A stretch of 64,000 nt of DNA, taken from assembly GCA_945910005.1 (NCBI GenBank), contig OX246741.1:43178670-43242669 (forward strand). Direction: 5' to 3'. The notes beneath the pieces are model-generated. The model did no database searches and was not told the origin of the DNA. It was given only the letters and a program-made list of their open reading frames with translations. This document shows, one piece after another, positions 1 through 13,900 of the stretch. The stretch is from Isoperla grammatica. Taxonomy: Eukaryota > Arthropoda > Insecta > Plecoptera > Perlodidae. How positions within the stretch are numbered: position 1 is the first letter of the stretch; each line of letters starts with the position of its first letter. The translations under genes were made by a program, and so were the position numbers.

Positions 1-300
1 AAACGCGATCCGATACGTATAAGAGGCAGAAATTACATTTCTATTGCTGTCAATAACTGTTAGTAACGGTGGCGGACCGTGTTGAAAACATGACCACGAA
101 AATTCTTAGCAACGCACATTGCACTGCATACAACAATGTCGGAAAGTATAATAGCCATGGAAATAAGAACAATTTTTGCAATGCGCATTCTTGAATTGTT
201 GTTAATTGTTGTTCGTATTAGCATCGAAAACTTTTCGCCAGAAAGTTCGTAGATATTGACGCGCTCGCTTATCAACGCGTCAAACAGAGCGTTTTCCTAG
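1..300 (+). mobile_element. Helentron-like non-autonomous element, family A copy A1 (left part outside window)
   Basis: Matches the right 300 bp of the full copy at 42248-43029. It ends with subterminal CGCTCGCTTA, a GACGCG...CGCGTC stem and GAGCGTTTTCCTAG, followed by T. An open frame on the minus strand (60-275) lacks an ATG and is not treated as a gene. Confidence 0.75.
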
Positions 301-873
301 TTTATTAATCATACTTAAATTGGCTTTATTGGCAAGAAATGGCCTGTTAGTTATGCACAGTTTTAATAGAAGCTCATCTTCCATGTTATAACAATAGATA
401 GTAAACAATATGTAAGGAAGGTCAGGACAGACAGGCAGAGCTATGTTTGAAGAAAGAATGTTTGAAGGATACAAATAAACTTGAATGCTTGATTGCACAA
501 TAATTTATTTTCGATTTTACATTGTTGCTCTCATAATCATATTAATATGTACATTGTTGCGTTACTTAAAATAAATAAAAATACATAATTTTTACCAGTA
601 TTTTGTCTGATAGAATACACAAAGGAAGCACTATGAACATTTGTATGGTATTATTGGAATTGACCATTTTAAAAGTCTGGTGCAGTCGACTTAAGACCAG
701 CCAGGAGGAATAAAGAAGGTATGTTATAATATAACCTAATCTCCGGATGATAGAGAGTATGTGGCTTTCAGTTCTAGCAGGTTATTTGCATACAGTAGTT
801 ACAGGAAACTCTTCATATTGCATTTATGTAGACTTATGAAACAAAGTGTGCGACTTGCTTGTGATGTTGCTAT
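301..873. other. Intergenic, nothing recognised
   Basis: AT-rich sequence between A1 and the 211-bp foldback; no exon-like or repeat signal seen. Confidence 0.6.
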
Positions 874-1084
874 AGTTGAGAAACTGTAAGAATGACGGCC
901 CCCTCCTTATCCCCTCCTCTGCTACCCGACCCCCCTCAACTCCGTGAAACAACAAACCTAACAACTGAAACAAACTGATTTTCAGTTACATATTTCATTT
1001 TGTTAGGTTGTCACGGAGTTGAGGGGGGTCGGGTAGCTGTGGAGGGGATATGGAGGGGGGCGTCATTCTTACAGTTTCTCAACT
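874..1084. repeat. 211-bp foldback (hairpin) repeat
   Basis: The two halves are near-perfect inverted copies, starting AGTTGAGAAACTGTAAGAAT and ending with its complement. Each contains GGGTCGGGTAGC or its complement. MITE-like; no clear target duplication beyond a possible TA. Confidence 0.8.
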
Positions 1085-2169
1085 TTAGTTTGCATGATGC
1101 TTACTGTTGGTTAGCAGGCCTACACTGCAAATTGTTAATCCACGGGACAGAGAGTTAGTTAGTTAACTCATGTAATGAATGCTATAAATATGATGGGGTT
1201 GTAGAAATCAATATCTGCAATTTAATGTGTTAATTTATTATATTATGTCAAAATATGTTTCTCTGTAATTTTATATTTGGGAGTATATTATGTAGGCCTA
1301 GGTCTACCTAGGTAGGGCTACACAAAGTGTACAAAATTCAAAACTTTTTAGAAATATAAAATATGAAGTTTATTTGGCATATACATTCTAAAAGTTTAAT
1401 TTTAGTTGCATACCTTTACATTGGACTACTGTATAGTGTTAATGATATGCTTTCTTGGACATTTACAAATTTATTTCAAGAGTACTTCTTAATTATCTTC
1501 ATAGAGTGATTGTCTTATTATTATTAAATTCGTCTTTCTGTACAAAGTCTAAAACTGATGCCTTTTCATAATTGCAGTAAAAGGGCAGATGCCACATTTG
1601 CACCCGCTAAATCTTTCTCTAGGACCAAATATTCAGGTTTTTTGACAAAGTTACAAAAGTTTCCAAAGATGCGTAAGCAATTTTTTGAAATCGAGGTTTA
1701 GTGTCCGCTATATGAAGAGTTACGATGGTTGCAACCATGTAATAAGATAGTTGTCCATAACATTAGAGCAGCAGGGCAAATGCAAATGCAGATGTCAGAA
1801 ATGGTACTAGATTACAATTGAATATACCATCCATAGCATAATGGATGAATTAGTCTGAAACTTGAGTACACAGAGATGCATCATTTCATTTCTAATGGTG
1901 TTGCAGTGAACTTATAACGTATTCTCACATGCAATGTCACACATTGCACTTCTCACAATGTTAGGCCTAAGAGATGATTCCACTGCCCATTATCTGTGTT
2001 GCTTGCTACAAACCATGCTTGAAGATTTATTTTTATTAAAATTTACAGAGTTTCTGCCATCATCTATTAGTATTTTGATAGTTAAAAGCCTTGTTATACG
2101 GTCAACTTATTGACCAATGTTGACTCAACTTGTTGATCACAGTTATATAGCACGGAACTGGGATACCGA

Positions 2170-2340
2170 GTGACACAACATGTTGACTCAACATTGACGA
2201 GTAGGGCAATGTGTTGACTCAACATTGACCAGTAGGGCAATATGTTGACTCAACATTGACCAGTAGGGCAATATGTTGACTCAACATTGACCAGTAGGGC
2301 AATAGGTTGACTCAACATTGACAAGTAGGGCAATATGTTT
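2170..2340. repeat. 31-bp tandem repeat with palindromic core
   Basis: About five units, each containing GTTGACTCAACATTGACCAG followed by TAGGGC. The core TGTTGACTCAACA is a palindrome. Looser GTTGA/TCAAC repeats extend the cluster to about 2097-2480. Confidence 0.9.
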
Positions 2341-2480
2341 TGACATGTTGGTGAAAAGTTGGAGCTTGCTCTACTTTCGAGCAATGTTGACAGTGTTCAA
2401 CTACCGATATTTTGTCATGTGATCATATCGTCAAGTGTTGACACCCTACAGGAAAATCCCCTTTAGCGTTGATTGATCGA

Positions 2481-5400
2481 GTATTTTGACGCGAATTGTA
2501 AACAAATGCAACACATCCTAGACATGTGTTCTAGGAGGGTGTAGACATAGTGTCACTGTCACACACATCGTCTCTAGCATAGTTACAGAAATGTCACAAG
2601 CATCTGAAAGCCACATCCCCAATAAAACATCCACAATACAATTGTTTCAAATTAAAAGGTTGATACAATATCATCGACAGCTCAACTCTAAGTTCTCTGA
2701 TGTGAGAACATCTTGTACACACATATACATACGTATGCATCAGCTTTACAAATGGTCCATTGAAATAAATGGTATTTATTACACCTATTTTACTACTAGG
2801 GGATATACGTGGAATATTCTGCCTGTGTTAACATTCCATGAATAACTAACCCAAAGAGTTTTCTAGATCTGTTGAATTAATATTATTCCAGATTAAGTAT
2901 CATACTATTAATTTGGGAATGTAAAATTATTGCAGAATAATAATAAAATATCATTAGCCTACATCATTACAATACATAAATACTGGTCTTTCAAAAACGG
3001 AGAAGACAAGTTGCCAAAACTAAGATATGCATAAAATCTTACTTTAGTTTGCTTGTATTTATCTACGTATTTCCACAGAGAATCATAAGCAGAGGTTGTT
3101 ACCAGTATGAACTTGCTAGTGTTTGGATATTGAAGTTATTAATAACGAACGTATAATTTATGTGAGTTTCGAGGTTAGCAAGCAAGAACAACGATTAACT
3201 TTTACAAATACTACATTATGTCCGCACGGATTGAAAGGTTACAAAGTGTAAGGCACATACAATATTCGAAGTTTCTTATATTGTACATATTACTTGAGAA
3301 ATCTCAAATACAAGCAATGTTACTATTACTAGTTTCAGTCTCCAGCAATTCGTACAACTATCTTCAATGAGCTAGCTATGCATCATAGAGAACATATTCT
3401 GCGAGAACCAAATTTTGAATAACCAAATTTTGAATGAACTAGGGGTTATGAAGAACTACTACATTATTTTTGGCCAATGCGCCTTTTCATTTACCTAAAC
3501 AACGAAGTGCAACAATGTTGTCATAAAAAAAAAAACTTGTGTGCAATTTCATTATACAGGCTGTTAATGGCAATGGTAACAATAAGCAATCTGTTCTTGT
3601 CTTACCCACAAACGTGAGATTCCTTGTTTTATAAAGCTGTGTAGATTAATACGTATCAAATTACTAATTAATAATGTATCATATGTGTGCAAATAATCAA
3701 AACGCTGTCATTATATTTAGTAAGTACTTGGCATATATCACACATACATTATGACTTTTTAGATTCTTGCCAGCCTGAAATAAACCTTCATTTCAAAATA
3801 CAATACATACACCTATGTACATTTAGTTAAGGCAAAAATGTTCACGGTAAGAAACTAATCAAACACAGGCCATCTATGTCATAAAGGCCTAGTACCCAAA
3901 TCATATAAATTAGAATGGTTGAATTTAATGATTTAACTATAAATATAATAATAATCAACACATAATTAACAACTATTTAAATAACCATCTCTCAAGATGA
4001 TTAATAATAACGACAAAACTACTACATAGCAACGTACAGGGGGGAAATGACAACGTGAAGATGAATAGTTACAACAAACATGGTGATGTTGGTTAACAGT
4101 TGAGAATGGAATAGAATACTACCAGCTTAACTTAAAACATCCAAAATACGTTCACAGAACAACATTGTCAAGGCTCAATTGTTTTTGTACTTTGTTCCCT
4201 CCACATCAACATTTTGTTCTAACAATAGGGCCTACATGTAACAGTGCCATACTATAAGCTCATGTCAAGCCATTGCTTAGCTTGAACCAAAATGCTTCTT
4301 AAATGTTGGGATTCTTTACTCAAATAATGTGGATAATTAAACTGAAATGTAAATAAAATAAACATTAGAACAATACAACAATAACAATAACACAAAAAGA
4401 GGGTTATACTTCTACATACTATTGCACAAAATAAATACAAAAAATAATTAATAACAGTAGGCCTACTTCAATGCATTTTGTTCTGAAGATGTAATTTTAT
4501 ATCCTATTCCACAAAGTAAGTAGAAAATAAGTAATGATTGGACAATTGGATTTACCTCGTCCTCCCATGCATGTTTTGTTGTTTTCAAAGACTATATTTC
4601 TTATAGGAGGGAAACAAATGACACATGTTCGTATCACCAAGAAAATGGAGACAGAATTAAGAGAACTGGACTTTTACAATTTTTATATAGGCTGTGACTT
4701 CTTGTGAACAAGTTGTACGTTGAACTACACATGTTTGAAACCAGCTGATAGTAAGCTGTTGGCTTCCTATTCCCTTCTCTAACATAGTAGTACCTAATAA
4801 TGATGACTTATAATGACGATTGACAACTTGTATTACGGTACATAGTAGGTTTACTCCAAAGTAGTTACACAAGTTTACAAAAATATCTCAATTCAAGTAT
4901 TCAGTGGTCACTAACATTATTTATAATGCAATATTATAAAATACGTTGGGGCTTTTCCTAAACCCGATACGTTAACAATCGTTGTTAGCCGTAAAAACAA
5001 ACAAGTACATAACTTATTTATAGGCCCGCCAGACCAGAATGTCAAAATCCTGTTCTCGCTTAAATAATAACTAGGACAGTTCAAAGGCATCCCTATGAAG
5101 AAATATGACAAACTGAAGATATATTTATAACCATATATATAAAACAACATAATTATAGTTATTGTTTAAATAACTAGGCATTCAAACCCAAGACGGTGCA
5201 GCTTACAAATAATTTAATATTGGCCAATTTGTATTTATATGGGGAAAGTACAAAGAGTTCCAGTAAAGCTCGAGCTGTGAATGCTACCAAGGCACCCATT
5301 GCATTAAATGATAATGCCTTGGCCAAATTTTACTTTACATTATTACACTGATTATTGATTAATGAACTGTTGAAATTGATAATGAAATAATTTAGTATTT

Positions 5401-7848
5401 ATAATATACTATCAAGCCTAGAACATACATATCCACCGGTATAAACAGTAAGATTCCTGTCTGATCTACGATTATTAGGTTAAAAGTTATAACCATCGCA
5501 TTACCTCTGTTTTTTGGATGTTAAACAACCATAGCACTGAGCTCAATCATATTACTAACCATGTAATGCTAATACGTAGTACCAATAATTGTAATCACCT
5601 CAATTCCAACAAGCGGCCCCACAAGAAAGCCTACTATTAGCACTTTGCATTAGTTATGTTTTGCTTTTTTATATACCTCACTCAAAATTAATAACATGTT
5701 GGAAGGAAGTTTAAAGAATGAACCCAAAATGAAAGAATTATCCTGAATTAAATGGAACTAACAACTGTTAACTAAGCCTGAACATAAACTTTAAAAAAAG
5801 GACAATATTTTAGCAGTAGCATCTTGTTTTAGTGTTTTGTCTCCGAATCTCATATAGGCATAAATTAAATAAAAAATGATAAGAAGATATGATGATGATA
5901 ACAATACATTACATAATAGTAATAATAATGTGCCTAATAAAAGTAATGTAGGAGAAGAGGCTTTTGTAGCCCACATCAATAGAATTGTCCAGACATTATC
6001 CATTGAGTAATCACAATAATAACATACCATTATTATACGATTGCTTAGTAGGCCTACAGTATTGAGGAAGTGTCCCTATTGAAGGAAGCCAATTAAATGC
6101 GAAACAAAATACTCTTTTGAGTGAGACTATACATACATAGTACCACACAATACAACGCTCATGCAGAGAGGCTAATCAGGATCAGCTGGTTACTTGTCCT
6201 ATTATTTCACAACTGATGCTATAACAATGTTCAACTATCTAAAGAGGCTTTCATAAAAATAACATTCTGGAAGTGAAAACATAAATAATAACCATGATCA
6301 ATGTAGCATTTATCGAAACTTGAAACGCAATCAAACCCGAGACCAAACACCTAATTTTATTTTCATGAATAATTGTACTGGGTTCAAAAACATAAAACAA
6401 AATGTAATTTTGGATACGCTTTAGTTCCTGCAGTGGTTGGTTTCTGCAAGCCTACAGCTTCAATCACTGTCAATTAGTTTCACTCTCTGATTAGGTTATA
6501 ACTTGTAATTCATTTTACTAGGTACAACTTGACATCAATTCCATTGTGTTTATCAAAATAGATTAAGTTAGAAATACATAGTGTACAAAGTACAAGTGAT
6601 TTATTAAAAAAACTTTGCAACATTAGAAATAATTAGTAAATAATTGCAAAACATACTACGTAGGCCTATATTTCGTCACCTTCTCTACTGATCTTTATTA
6701 ATTGTTCCCCCAGGTATACTTCGTTTATTTTTCAGTTAACACTGAGATTAGACCCCGAATACCTCATTCATGCTTTACGTCAATCTTAATTAAGGTAACT
6801 GAGCATCACATATTACTTGCGACGTTATTAATTTTGATGTTTTTCAATATTCTAGCCAATGCAATGTGAATTTTTTCATGATACTAATTTTTTTTATAAA
6901 GAAGTGCTGACGTCATCAGTAACCTAGAATTTAAGCGTTTTAACTACATTTCGGTGAGGAAGGTAGGCCGTTAATTCGAGCGTCGTCGTAAAATCAATCG
7001 GTATTCAGTTCACATTGGAACATAGTCACACGTGACACAATACGTCATTGTTGATATCTTAATTGATATTTAAAAGTCTAGTGTGAATGGGGCACATAGG
7101 TCTAGGCTATAACAAACAGCATCGGAGAGAAAGTCAAAACCATCTATACAATCTTCTCCTTTTGATATCTCCACGTTTTTTAGTTAGTAGGCCATCATAC
7201 ATTTTGCTGTTTTCCAGTAGAGACAAACTAATAGTTCAGGCAATATCTATACAGCGATATAGCCAGTGTTTGTTCACACCATTAAAACGTCATCGGATTA
7301 GTAAATTACTGGGTGAAATCAATCGTTACATCACGCATTAAATGAGCAAATTGATTGCATGATACATCTTTCTAACCATGATGGACAAGTTGCCAATACT
7401 TCATGTCTTCCCTCCCTTGATACACGTAAACTGTGGCTTGATTGATGTGCATCTTGGATAGACATAATACATTCATATAGCATCAAGTTGAAGAAAACAA
7501 CGCGCGAGCCATTCTTACATTCTTACAAGATAGGTAACATTGTTAGCCACACTACGTTAAACATAAAAAGCAGTTGGAAAGAATCCCTACTGCTACTAGA
7601 AGGCCTATTTTGATATAAAGCAATATGAAAGATAATATCATACTACTAATTGACAATGCTATTTAGTATTTAGTATTTTTTTTTTTATATCATCGTTCTA
7701 TAAGTGTTGACGTAGTGTTGGATATTAGCTTCTTTTGGACTTAATCTTACTATTGTCCTTTTCAAAGTTTACATACACAATGTTGCACCTATCCACTCAA
7801 TACACGTATTAGCGTAATTATTGTTATGTACAGTACTATAATATATTA
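2481..7848. other. 3' flank and presumed 3' UTR region of the OXSR1-like gene
   Basis: AT-rich. An 84-codon ATG frame at 2591-2845 has no supporting features. Several TAGGCCTAC motifs (near 4457, 6048 and 6660). The kinase 3' UTR should begin at 7848 and run leftwards; its end cannot be placed. Confidence 0.5.
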
Positions 7849-7926
7849 TTAATCAGTAATGGAAATTTGAGCAAATCCAATTAATGCCTTGTCATCAGGA
7901 ACTTCATTACTTGCATAGCCGGAATT
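7849..7926 (-). CDS. OXSR1: OXSR1-like terminal exon 9
   Basis: 78 nt after acceptor TCTCCCACAG. Encodes [20 protein letters not shown] then ISITD and TAA. This matches the family's C-terminal end in length and pattern and joins in frame to exon 8 across a 4.6-kb intron. No canonical AATAAA (minus strand) lies close downstream, so the 3' UTR end is unresolved. Confidence 0.93.
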   Translation of the reverse strand, partial: NSGYASNEVPDDKALIGFAQISITD

Positions 7927-10900
7927 CTGTGGGAGAGAAATGAGTTTATTAGTTTAGTGGTAACTCATTAAATACCAAACCTCATTAAAAATATTAAAGA
8001 CTGAATGTTTCGCTTACACAGCCTTGTTCACCCGTCAGTGTGGAGAAACTAACTACCTGGTGAATAAGGCTGTGTAGGCGTAAGCCGAAACGTTCCGTCC
8101 TTAATGTTATTGTAATACATGTAATCTCCATCCCAACACGCGGCTGCCAAACTTCTTTAAGGCGAGCTGTTGGTTCCTATAATTCTTTCCCTTTCAATAC
8201 TATCCCAGCCTCTAGGCACTATCAACCTACGAAACCTCATTAAATAGTAATACACCTTATTTAGGTAATTTCATTAATTCAACTACTCTACTGTTGCTTT
8301 AAGATTGATTTGAATGGTTCTAGAACACGTTCTCAAGTAGCTAGTACAGTTAAATGTCATTACAACGAACTCGAAGGGACCTTAAGTTTTTTTTGTTAAA
8401 ATCATTATTTCGTTAAAATGATCGGCGTTTTTTGTGTGATGGAAACTTGATTCCCAGTCCCCAAATTGGTCAAAATTGCGTCTACAAAGCTTAAAAGTCG
8501 CGTAGCGCGCAAGTAATGGCAGGTAACGCATGGCCCCTGTGTGGCCCGCAACCAGCACTACACATCTGTGTTGCGGGCAGTAGACTCGCAGGCGGGTAGC
8601 GCAGGGCCCCTCAAAGTGAGAACCAATGCGGCCAGTCGTGCGAGAGAGAACAATGGAGAGGTATCGTGTCTGAGCGAGACGCGACAAACGGTCGTCGTGA
8701 GAGAGAGAACGTGCCAGTCGCAGGACGCATGAGTGGAAGCGAGACCGCGATAGCTGCAGGCGAGTGCAACATGCAAGCGAGCCGCCTGTTGACAGTTCAG
8801 TTCGTCCCTTGCTTTGTAACCTCGATTGTGATTGGCCGGCTGGGGTTGTCTCGTCTTGCGGCAGCCAATGACCTTGCCCGACTCTCATGGATACCTGCTA
8901 GCAGGCCAGCCGGCCCATGTAATGAGGCGATACACGGAAAAACACCAATCTACGCGACTGGGAATTCCAAATAATCCACATTTCGGAAGATAATTTCGTT
9001 GTACTAACGTGTAATAATACCAAGGGGAACCAAAATTTGTTCGTTAAAAATAAAATGATCTTTTCGTAATAACAAATTTTCGTTGTAATGATAACAAATT
9101 AACATTATGAACATAGGGATTTGGGAGGGACCACAAATAAATTTTGTTAAAATGATGATTTTGTTGTAAGGGCCTTCGTTGTAACGACTTTTGACTGTAC
9201 TTATATCATTATAGAATCGAATAATTTTTAAAAATCATTTGATAATAATTTTCCTTAAATAAATAATAAACTAAATGAAGTACAGTAGCATGGTGCTCCC
9301 CCAACCCGATAAATAGGACATGTATAGAGTATACGTACATACATGACACCACGTTGTGATGAAGAATGCATAGTGCTTAGAAGTGGCTGTACTGTTGATT
9401 GTCTGACCGCTCGCAACACACAATTAGTTACCGTCTTATTTATCATCACACTTATGAATTCATCACAAACACAAACTTAAAACCTCAAAACAAAATACAG
9501 AAAAACACTAAAGAAAACTGCAAGTTACACCCCAGCCCCGCAATTGGTTATTACTTACACCAGTATGTCATTACAGTAGTCCCTCGTTAAATTGAACTCG
9601 CTTCCTTCGAAATTTCACGTAGCTTGAAGAGGTATTTATGTCCCAGGAAAAATACATGTTATTTTCATCTGTTAATTCGAACACATCTGTTAATTAGACA
9701 GCAGCCAACACGGCCGCTGTAGGATATAGTTGAACTACTTAGTCGCGTCTTGCTCAGATACAATAGCACTCCATTGTTCTCGCTCGGCCAGCCGCATCCG
9801 TTTTCACGGCATGTGCTACCCACCTAGCGAGTCTACTGCCCGCAACACAGATGTGTAATGCAGGTTGCGGGCCACACAGGGGCCACGCGTTAGCTGCCAT
9901 TACTCGCGCCAAAGCTATGGGACTTGTAGGCTTTGTAGAGACAATTTTGACCGATTTGGGGCTGGGAATCAAGTTTCCAACATATACAAAAAAACAGCGA
10001 TCGTTTTAACGAAATAATCATTATATAACAACTAGGAAAACGCTCTGTTTGACGCGTTGATAAGCGAGCGCTTTCATATCTACGATCGTTCTGGTGAAAA
10101 GATTTCAAAGCTAATAAAAACAACAATCAACAACAATTCAAGAATGTGCATTGCAAATTTTTTTCTAATTTCCATAACTTTGATACTTCCCAATATTGTT
10201 GAATGCAGTGCAATGTGCGTTGCTAAGAATTTTTGTTGTCATTCTGTCTAGTGTTTTTGCCGCGGTCCGCCACGGTTACTAACAGTTATTGACAGCATTT
10301 AAAATGTAATTTCTGCCTCTTTTACGTATCAGATCGCGTTTACATAAGTTTATTCGTGACCGGACAAAAAATTACTATAAGATGGCCACCTCACATTTTG
10401 CTGTTCCTGTGTTTCAGAAAATATTTTCGAGTAACTTTTGTGTAACTTTGCCAATATTTATCAGATCGCCATAAAATGAACATATTCGTACTGGAAAAAG
10501 CTTTGGAAAAATATGGCTATCGCACATTTTGCCGCCATTTTGTTTCAGAAAAATATTTTTCAGTAACTATGGTGTAACTTTGTAACTTTTCGAACGATTT
10601 TGCCTCGAAACTATACACCTTCAATCCACATCGAGGCTGTGGATGGTCCAAATTTCAAGTTGATCGGACTTTCCGTTCGACCGCTATCGACAGACATAAA
10701 AACAAAAAACAAACAAAAAACAGAACGAAGTGCCATAAGAGTCTAGTGGAGACGCTCGCTTAAAAAAATCGTACGGTCCACTCGAGTTCCTTGTAATTAC
10801 ATTTGACTGTATTTATTCATTAATAATAATGCATAATTATTAAGTACCTAGTGATTAAGTAATTTTTTGGGGAATTCTGTATTTCAAATTTTTATATTTC

Positions 10901-13900
10901 AAAGTTGGTATTTTGAGGTCCCCTGAATTTCGAGTTACTGAGGGACTACTGTATTGGTACCTAGGCCCCTAAACACTCAATGCTCAAATTTCAAGCAAGG
11001 ATAAGTACATCATACAGGCTAAGTTACAATTACGGGCAAGTATAAGCATAACATTTACTACTGTATTTAGTACTAGTACATAATATTTTATAAATATGTA
11101 CAGTACTGCACACTTTGTCTTATCCATCAATATTTTAAAATCAGATCAGAAATAGCTTTACTGTATGTACGGCACACTGGCTATAAACACGTCCTATGCA
11201 CTTTCCTTAAACTTTATGCTTAGCCTTGGACTCATTGCATGTAACTTACCTTCCACATTAATTCACATTCAAATTTCCAAACAAGTAGATGTGTACAAAA
11301 CAAACACAAACATCAACAGTGCAGCACGGTACTGTACAAGATAATACGCATGCCAATTTGGTCACATGTGCAGTCAAGTTTAATAGGTACCTAGTAACAA
11401 AACTCGAGAAACTAATCTTAAGTTTGTACAAAGAATACTATCTGAGTATCGAGTAGGCTATTATTGTTTACATGCAATTGAAATCCACAACTGCGATTGA
11501 AAGGTGTGTTCTTTACTCTCAACTACATTGTGACAAAGATCAAGATGGACGGACATGCAAACCAACAACCAAGTTGAAATGTTCTCATACCTGCCAGGGT
11601 TCGTGATCTATCTGTAACGTATCCAGGCAGCACATACACAATGTTCAAATCAATTGTTATCTTACACAAGTATGTACAACACATTTGTTAACTTTAAAAC
11701 ATTTCTGGGGTAGGGCCACATGTAGTCACATTTCACATTACACACCTCTTCTGCAACACATGATTTTTGTTTGCTTAAAATTAAAAAAACATTGGTTTAT
11801 CTCCTCAATTTCTATATATAGGCTATTCTATTTTTGCAACAGGACCGAGGTACCACTATGGGTAGTGCAAATTTTATCAACTTTAGGCCTACATATGATG
11901 ATTGACAAATGATAATGAGGAAGGGAGGAGGCAAAGCCTGGTAACAGCACGTAGCCTACTCGTGTTCAAGAGTATCAAGGGGACCATTGGCTTTATGTCC
12001 CATCCGAAAGGACGGTGTAATTTTGACAAGTCGTACTGGTTCCTCCACTAACCTGGTCTAAGTTCACTAGCCTGACGTTGCTTAACTTCGATGTTCGTAT
12101 GGAACCGACTGCTCGACAACTAGAATGGGTAAGCTTAGGCCTATATGCTCTAGCCATTTGTTCAAACGTTCAAACGTTTTAATAAAACCTGTCCCAGAAA
12201 CATAAAATATGACTACATTGCCACTTAGAACCCTCTTATATTATTTGTGTAAAATGTGAATAACTAGAAAGGGTTATAAATAAGATTATTAATTAAATCT
12301 TACCACTACTGATGGTTTCCTATTTTACACTTCAACCTTATTTACCCACGTATTGTAACTAGCACTATGTTTGAAGTACTAATCACACCAGTGCACATTT
12401 CATTGCAACCACAAACCCAAAATATATACAAGAAGAGTGTGTGGATCAAGAGAAGTATTGGTAGATCTACTACTTCTGTTCAAATTACTAAAATAGAATG
12501 AGATACTGAAATGGTAGGAATATTATTACTCACCAGAGGAAAGGTAACTGTTCTTTGTTGACCATTGCTATCTATTAGTTTCTGTAGGTTGGCAGCAATG
12601 ACAATGATATCTCGACCGTCCACTAGACCGGCTCCGACCAGCTCTGCTGCGATGCCCTCTGCAGAATCCTTACCGACCGCAAACTCAAACCGAATGTCGT
12701 TCAGCTCACGTTTCGGGTTTCTGACAAAAGAGAGTCACGTCAACAAAACCACGAAGGCAACTTACACGGAGCGCGAGTAATAGGAGTGGGGTCCGTAGGA
12801 CAAGGAGAATGCGCTGTGAGTGATCAAGGTCAAATCATACGTGTCACACGAACTCAATTCCCAAGCCACGATTCAAACCTGGAACGCAGGGACTGTGGTT
12901 TACTAGATCAACACGTAATTGACTGTGGCGAACTGTGCCGGCATGATTGGTTGCTTGGCTAATGAAGGCAGCAGTATGTAACGAGGCTCAGCGAGACAAA
13001 GGAGTAGGTAGGCCTACATGAGGTGATGTGATGGAAGAGGCAAGGACTCACCGGACAGAGCAGAGATGATGATGCTCAGGTCGTCTAGGTAGGAAAGAAA
13101 AAAGGTAGGAATTAGAACGAAATATTAGGAATGGAGTAGCAATGGGTACTAGATCAATACGTACATAATATGCAAGTACATAACTGGATAAACTGTCTTC
13201 ACGGACTTCTATTAACTACCGACGACAAGTTATTTACCTCATCCTCAGTACCAGGTTAACGGGAGCTCCGCCATGGCCCCCGAATTGGTTGTCGCTACTT
13301 CTCGTTCCCGTACTGTCGTTGTCCGTCAAATCTTTCTCGTCGCTTCCCGATGATCCAACAGTGTCGATGTTGTTCATCGGCTTCTCCAGCGATTCCTCGT
13401 CTGATGATTCACCGCCCTCCTCCTCAGACGACCACACCCACTCTCCTGTCACCTGAAGATAAACAAGATACATGTAGTTTGTTGACTTAGCCTAGTAAAG
13501 GATTCACCCCCCTCCTCCTCAGATGACCACACCCACTCTCCTGTCACCTGAAGATAAACAAGATACATGTAGTTTGTTGACTTAGCCTAGTAAAGGATTC
13601 ACCCCCCTCCTCCTCAGATGACCACACCCACTCTCCTGTCACCTGAAGATAAACAAGATACATGTAGTTTGTTGACTTAGCCTTGTAAAGGATTCACCCC
13701 CCTCCTCCTCAGATGACCACACCCACTCTCCTGTCACCTGAAGATAAACAAAATACATGTTGTTTGTTCACTTAGCCTAGTATAGGAGACATAACTACGT
13801 TAACAGATTTTTATTGATACCTTGAGAGCGGTTCTAGATACGATATTGAAAAAAGTGATTAATAACTTGGATTTTCTTTTGTATCATAATTCATAATTGA

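Noticed and set aside
2591..2845. 84-codon ATG frame
   Set aside because: Codon use is like the surrounding AT-rich DNA, there are no recognisable motifs, and no splice or promoter context was seen.
8382..8974. Several overlapping GC-rich frames (up to 168 codons) on both strands
   Set aside because: They lie inside the GC-rich core of pogo-like E1, overlap each other in several frames, and resemble no known protein.
13501..13785. Reading the 95-bp copies as extra coding exons
   Set aside because: Units contain no donor site between acceptor and stop, so each copy is only an exon start; a complete extra exon is not encoded.
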